DNA of 64,000 bases from Scandinavium sp051650185. GTDB taxonomy: Bacteria > Pseudomonadota > Gammaproteobacteria > Enterobacterales > Enterobacteriaceae. Made by a program: the position numbers and the translations under genes. Every line of letters begins with the position of its first letter. The first letter of the stretch is position 1. The notes beneath the pieces are model-generated. The model saw only the letters and a list, made by a program, of their open reading frames with translations, was not told the origin of the DNA and ran no database searches. Positions 60,614 through 64,000 of the stretch are shown in pieces. The stretch lies in the NCBI RefSeq assembly GCF_051650185.1, contig NZ_JBOFIN010000146.1:124001-188000 (forward strand), written 5' to 3'.

Positions 60614-61203
60614 TGCACGACCCGGTGCTGCTCGTGGAGCAGCACCTCAACAAAAGATTGTCAGATATGCAGGCAATAATGGAAGAAACCCAGGCCTTTG
60701 AAAACCGTGTGCTTGAGCGTCTGAATGCTGGCAAAACCGTTCGAAGCTTCCTGATTACCGCCGTGGAGTTACTGACCGAGGCGGTCAACATGCTGGTGCT
60801 TCAGGTCTTCCGCAAAGACGATTACGCGGTGAAATACGCAGTGGAACCGTTGCTGGACGGCGAAGGGCCGCTGGGCGATTTGTCTGTGCGCCTGAAACTC
60901 ATCTACGGCCTTGGTGTTATCAGCCGTGCAGAGTATGAAGATGCGGAACTGCTGATGGCGCTGCGAGAAGAACTCAACCACGACGGCAATGAATACGCTT
61001 TCACGGACGATGAAATCCTCGGTCCTTTTGGCGAACTGCACTGCGTTGCCGCCCTGCCGCCACAGCCGGTTTTTGAGACCAGCGATGCCGGGCTCTTTGC
61101 CATGCAAAAGCAGCGCTATCAGCAGGTTGTACGCTCAACCATGGTGCTGTCACTCACTGAGCTGATTTCCCGAATCAGCCTGAAAAAAGCCTTCCAGAAG
61201 TAA
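60610..61203 (+). CDS. mtlR: Mannitol operon repressor MtlR
   Basis: This 197-residue protein (E. coli 195) has the all-helical MtlR fold (FENRVLERLNAGKTVRSFLI, DDYAVKYAVEPLLDGEGPLG). It represses mtlADR, apparently without a classical DNA-binding motif, and may act through a partner (HPr interaction has been reported for E. coli MtlR). Only the first 16 residues differ strongly from E. coli. It is coupled to mtlD by an overlapping stop and start. Confidence 0.95.
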   Translation: MMHDPVLLVEQHLNKRLSDMQAIMEETQAFENRVLERLNAGKTVRSFLITAVELLTEAVNMLVLQVFRKDDYAVKYAVEPLLDGEGPLGDLSVRLKLIYGLGVISRAEYEDAELLMALREELNHDGNEYAFTDDEILGPFGELHCVAALPPQPVFETSDAGLFAMQKQRYQQVVRSTMVLSLTELISRISLKKAFQK

Positions 61204-61208
61204 TCCGC

Positions 61209-61430
61209 TCAGTCCTGGTTTTCGCTTTCCCGTTCACACGCCGGTTTATATAAATCCCGATAGTATTCCAGTCGCTCACGAAAGAGCGGGCCTTTCTCCT
61301 CGGGAATGTGCTCAGGAATGTGATTCAGCGGCGGAGACTTCTTCAGGTACTCCATAAACGCCTGGCTGGAGGCCATGAAATCCACCGCTTTATCGATGAT
61401 CTTCGGCACGTTCTCACCCATCTTAGCCAT
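61209..61430 (-). CDS. yibT: Small protein YibT
   Basis: This 73-residue protein (E. coli 69) is conserved as MAKMGENVPKIIDKAVDFMA then SSQAFMEYLKKSPP. It has no membrane segment or known domain. An ATG at 61433 is an equally possible start; both follow GGAGGG. In E. coli YibT overproduction affects fatty acid or lipid-related phenotypes, but its function is not firmly known. It is convergent with mtlR. Confidence 0.88.
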   Translation of the reverse strand: MAKMGENVPKIIDKAVDFMASSQAFMEYLKKSPPLNHIPEHIPEEKGPLFRERLEYYRDLYKPACERESENQD

Positions 61431-61618
61431 CATCTTCCCTCCTTTTCGGTTGTCTCTCTTAAGCCTGGTCTGGTCGCTTCGGTTTCGCTGGGGAAAAAGT
61501 GCCTTTTTGTTCACTTAAAGCGCAAAAATGCGATCGGACAGACACTTCAAAAATTATCCTTATTTTTCATGTTATTAGACTTAATGAAATCCTATCAACG
61601 TTCATCTGCGCAGGATCA

Positions 61619-61693
61619 ATGTCGATAATTAACTATCAGGAACAACGCTCAACGCGCATACTATGGGGTATCAAACGTCTTTTACATCACTAA
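61619..61693 (+). CDS. Possible 24-residue leader peptide
   Basis: A short frame begins MSIINYQEQRSTRILWGIKR and ends LLHH, stopping 10 bases before yibL. AGGA lies six bases upstream of the ATG. It is basic and not hydrophobic. Without conservation data it could be chance, so it is listed as a candidate only. Confidence 0.25.
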   Translation: MSIINYQEQRSTRILWGIKRLLHH

Positions 61694-61703
61694 GTCACAG
61701 ACC

Positions 61704-62066
61704 ATGAAAGAAGTAGAAAAGAACGAAATCAAACGCCTGAGCGACCGCCTGGACGCTATCCGTCACCTGCAGCCAACCCTTTCTCTGGTGGATGAAGCAG
61801 AGAAGTATGCCGAGCTGGAAAAAGAGAAAGCGACGCTGGAAACAGAAATCGCGCGCCTGCGCGAAGTGTATGGCCAGAAGCTGAGCAAAGAAGCACAGAA
61901 ACTGGCTGACATGCCGTTCCGCCGCGCTATTACCAAAAAAGAGCAGGCCGATATGGGCAAGCTGAAGAAAAGCGTCCGTGGCCTGGTGGTTATTCACCCG
62001 ATGACCGCGCTGGGCCGTGAAATGGGCCTGAAAGAGATGACCGGCTTTTCGAAGACTGAGTTTTAA
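61704..62066 (+). CDS. yibL: Ribosome-associated DUF2810 protein YibL
   Basis: This 120-residue protein is identical in length to E. coli YibL, which co-sediments with ribosomes. The first 70 residues form a charged coiled coil (KEVEKNEIKRLSDRLDAIRH, EKATLETEIARLREV). The rest is a conserved basic domain (RAITKKEQADMGKLKKSVRG, HPMTALGREMGL). In E. coli lldP follows; here lldR follows instead. Confidence 0.95.
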   Translation: MKEVEKNEIKRLSDRLDAIRHLQPTLSLVDEAEKYAELEKEKATLETEIARLREVYGQKLSKEAQKLADMPFRRAITKKEQADMGKLKKSVRGLVVIHPMTALGREMGLKEMTGFSKTEF

Positions 62067-62107
62067 GTCTACGCGGGAGAGCGCCCCTCTCCCCGACCTC
62101 TCCCTTG

Positions 62108-62122
62108 ATTGGCCCAACCAAT
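62108..62122 (+). promoter_or_regulatory. LldR-like operator O1
   Basis: ATTGGCCCAACCAAT has 5-bp inverted arms and fits the GntR/FadR-type TNGTnnnACnA pattern of LldR sites. In E. coli O1 lies upstream of the lldP promoter. Its centre here is 62115. Confidence 0.7.
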
Positions 62123-62226
62123 TTAACTCCGTTCTGTACAACGCCTCACAGTTCCATCTTCCCACGCAACATATGCATTGCCTGAAGACAACATATCGTT
62201 AACCATTCTTCTTAGAACGCCCCAAC

Positions 62227-62241
62227 ATTGGCAGGACCACT
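62227..62241 (+). promoter_or_regulatory. LldR-like operator O2 over the lldR ribosome site
   Basis: ATTGGCAGGACCACT keeps the LldR half-site ATTGG and a near-complete partner. It is centred 119 bases after O1, close to the E. coli O1-O2 distance. Here it covers the AGGA ribosome site and ends 5 bases before the lldR ATG. Confidence 0.65.
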
Positions 62242-62246
62242 TTTAC

Positions 62247-63005
62247 ATGAGCATTGCTCCGCGCTGTCTGGCAGACGAGGTGGCAACCCGTGTGCGTAAG
62301 CTGATTGAAGAACGGCAACTGGAACCCGGTATGCGGCTGCCCGCCGAGCGCCAATTGGCTGTGCAGCTTGGCGTGTCTCGCAATTCGTTGCGAGAAGCAC
62401 TGGCAAGACTGGTGAGCGAAGGTTTGCTGTTAAGCCGTCGCGGCGGCGGAACGTTTGTGCGTTGGCAGCACGAACCCTGGTCTGAGCACAACATCGTGCA
62501 ACCGCTGAAAAGCCTGTTGGCCGATGACCCGGACTACACCTTCGATATCCTCGAAGCTCGCCATGCAATTGAAGCCAGTACCGCGTGGCACGCTGCGCTG
62601 CGAGCCACCGACGCCGATAAAGAGAAACTCAGGCTCTGTTTTGAGGCGTCGCAAAGTGAAGATCCTGATCTCGCCTCGCAGGGTGACGTCCGTTTTCACC
62701 TGGCTATCGCCGAAGCCTCTCACAATGTTGTCCTGCTTCAGACCATGCGAGGTTTCTTCGAGCTGCTGCAATCCTCGGTGATTAAAAGCCGTCAGCGGAT
62801 GTACCTCGTGCCTCCAGTGTTTTCCCGACTGACTGAACAACACCAGACGGTAATGAACGCGATTCTGGCAGGCGATGCGGAAGGGGCCCGCCTGGCGATG
62901 ATGGCGCATCTGGGATTCGTTCACACCACCATTAAACAGTTTGATGAAGACCGGGCCAGACAGGCGCGCATCACCCGCCTGCCCGGCGATCCTGACAAAC
63001 CCTAA
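62247..63005 (+). CDS. lldR: L-lactate-responsive regulator LldR (GntR family)
   Basis: This 252-residue protein (E. coli 258) has an N-terminal GntR winged helix (LADEVATRVRKLIEERQLEP, RLPAERQLAVQLGVSRNSLR) and a C-terminal FCD ligand domain (FDILEARHAIEASTAWHAAL; DVRFHLAIAEASHNVVLLQT with the metal-binding histidines). It acts as repressor and activator of the lld operon. ATG 62247 is chosen by homology; the frame is open upstream through the operator. Here it is the first gene of the operon instead of the second. Confidence 0.96.
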   Translation: MSIAPRCLADEVATRVRKLIEERQLEPGMRLPAERQLAVQLGVSRNSLREALARLVSEGLLLSRRGGGTFVRWQHEPWSEHNIVQPLKSLLADDPDYTFDILEARHAIEASTAWHAALRATDADKEKLRLCFEASQSEDPDLASQGDVRFHLAIAEASHNVVLLQTMRGFFELLQSSVIKSRQRMYLVPPVFSRLTEQHQTVMNAILAGDAEGARLAMMAHLGFVHTTIKQFDEDRARQARITRLPGDPDKP

Positions 63006-63018
63006 GGGAGAACAAGCC

Positions 63019-64000
63019 ATGATCATTTCCGCCGCCAGCGACTATCGCGCCGCCGCACAGCGTATTCTGCCGCCGTTCCTGTTTCATTACATCGACGGCG
63101 GGGCCTACTCGGAGCATACCCTGCGTCGCAACGTAGAGGATTTATCGCAGGTGGCGCTGCGCCAGCGAGTGTTGAAAAACATGGCCGACCTCAGCCTGGA
63201 AACGAAATTGTTCAACGAAACGCTGTCGATGCCGGTGGCGCTGGCTCCGGTCGGCCTGTGTGGTATGTATGCCCGCCGTGGTGAAGTGCAGGCGGCGGGA
63301 GCTGCCGATGCGAAAGGCATTCCGTTTACGCTCTCAACGGTTTCCGTGTGCCCGATTGAAGAAGTCGCGCCAACCATTAAGCGCCCGATGTGGTTCCAGC
63401 TTTATGTTCTGCGCGACCGTGGCTTTATGCGCAATGCACTGGAACGAGCCAAAGCAGCAGGCTGTTCGACGCTGGTGTTTACCGTGGATATGCCAACGCC
63501 AGGTGCGCGCTATCGTGATGCGCACTCTGGCATGAGTGGCCCGAATGCGGCAATGCGTCGTTACTGGCAGGCCGTCACGCATCCTCAATGGGCATGGGAT
63601 GTGGGCGTAAATGGCCGTCCGCACGATTTAGGCAATATCTCGACCTATCTGGGCAAACCGACCGGGCTGGAAGATTACATCGGCTGGCTGGCGAACAACT
63701 TCGATCCGTCCATTTCGTGGAAAGACCTGGAGTGGATCCGTGAATTCTGGGATGGCCCGATGGTGATCAAAGGCATTCTCGATCCAGAAGATGCCCGCGA
63801 TGCCGTTCGCTTTGGCGCTGACGGTATCGTGGTGTCGAACCACGGCGGTCGCCAGTTGGATGGCGTGCTTTCTTCAGCGCGAGCGCTGCCAGCCATTGCT
63901 GATGCTGTAAAAGGCGACATCGCGATTCTGGCCGACAGCGGTATTCGCAATGGGCTGGACGTGGTGCGTATGCTTGCGCTGGGTGCTGACAGCGTATTGC
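63019..64000 (+). CDS. lldD: L-lactate dehydrogenase (FMN, quinone-dependent), partial
   Basis: The first 327 of about 396 residues are visible; the right edge cuts the gene. LldD is a membrane-associated FMN enzyme oxidising L-lactate to pyruvate. FMN and substrate residues appear in PVALAPVGLCGMYARRGEVQ, FTVDMPTPGARYRD, MVIKGILDPEDA (FMN-contacting lysine) and VVSNHGGRQLDG (catalytic histidine and arginine). It follows lldR by 13 bases with a good AAGGGAG ribosome site. Confidence 0.97.
   Translation, partial: MIISAASDYRAAAQRILPPFLFHYIDGGAYSEHTLRRNVEDLSQVALRQRVLKNMADLSLETKLFNETLSMPVALAPVGLCGMYARRGEVQAAGAADAKGIPFTLSTVSVCPIEEVAPTIKRPMWFQLYVLRDRGFMRNALERAKAAGCSTLVFTVDMPTPGARYRDAHSGMSGPNAAMRRYWQAVTHPQWAWDVGVNGRPHDLGNISTYLGKPTGLEDYIGWLANNFDPSISWKDLEWIREFWDGPMVIKGILDPEDARDAVRFGADGIVVSNHGGRQLDGVLSSARALPAIADAVKGDIAILADSGIRNGLDVVRMLALGADSVL

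Noticed and set aside
61209..61514. YibT extended by 28 residues
   Set aside because: The extension is basic and not conserved, and strong ribosome sites lie just before the shorter start.

Overview
This is chromosomal DNA from a member of the Enterobacteriaceae. Most genes can be recognised as orthologues of Escherichia coli K-12 genes in the same relative order (eptB-yhjX-yhjY-tag-yiaC-bisC-yiaD-ghrB-yiaF-yiaG; glyS-glyQ-ysaB-wecH; xylBA/xylFGHR; bax-malS-avtA; selBA-yibF-yibHI; mtlADR-yibT-yibL; lldRD). Accessory genes that E. coli K-12 lacks at these places point to a relative in the Enterobacter/Lelliottia/Leclercia/Klebsiella range. The sequence alone does not settle the genus. Gene assignments rest on remembered family sequences and visible motifs; no database search was made.

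Layout. 0-1.4 kb: the end of a secreted-repeat protein, an ECF sigma factor and its anti-sigma factor. 1.5 kb: tRNA-Pro(UGG). 1.7-11.9 kb: lipid A modification (eptB), a pyruvate-responsive transporter (yhjX), DNA repair (tag), a molybdoenzyme (bisC), an OmpA-type lipoprotein (yiaD) and glyoxylate reductase (ghrB). 12.2-13.7 kb: a PcaK-like aromatic acid transporter behind two PcaR-like boxes. 13.9-16.6 kb: yiaG, an ABC-F ATPase and a StbDE/RelBE-type toxin-antitoxin pair. 16.8-21.5 kb: glycyl-tRNA synthetase, ysaB, wecH. 21.5-29.8 kb: a complete xylose regulon. 29.9-34.5 kb: bax, malS, avtA.

34.5-42.2 kb is the most distinctive accessory segment. It holds a Gly/Thr-rich repeat lipoprotein, a TpsB/FhaC-type outer membrane transporter with no conventional TpsA, a chemoreceptor ending in the NWTTF pentapeptide, a soluble winged-helix regulator, a possible 31-residue membrane peptide and a MarT/FidL-like membrane regulator pair. 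Its intergenic regions are AT-rich, which fits acquired, possibly silenced DNA. 42.2-46.6 kb is an AraC-controlled beta-L-arabinofuranoside operon (GPH symporter plus GH127). 46.6-50.7 kb holds HicBA and a MarR-EmrAB efflux operon.

50.9-64 kb returns to core genes: a zinc-ligand-less MsrB, the selenocysteine machinery (selAB), yibF, yibHI, the mannitol operon behind a cluster of CRP sites, yibT, yibL and the lactate genes lldRD. The lactate permease gene lldP is absent between yibL and lldR, although the two LldR-like operators that normally precede lldP remain in front of lldR.
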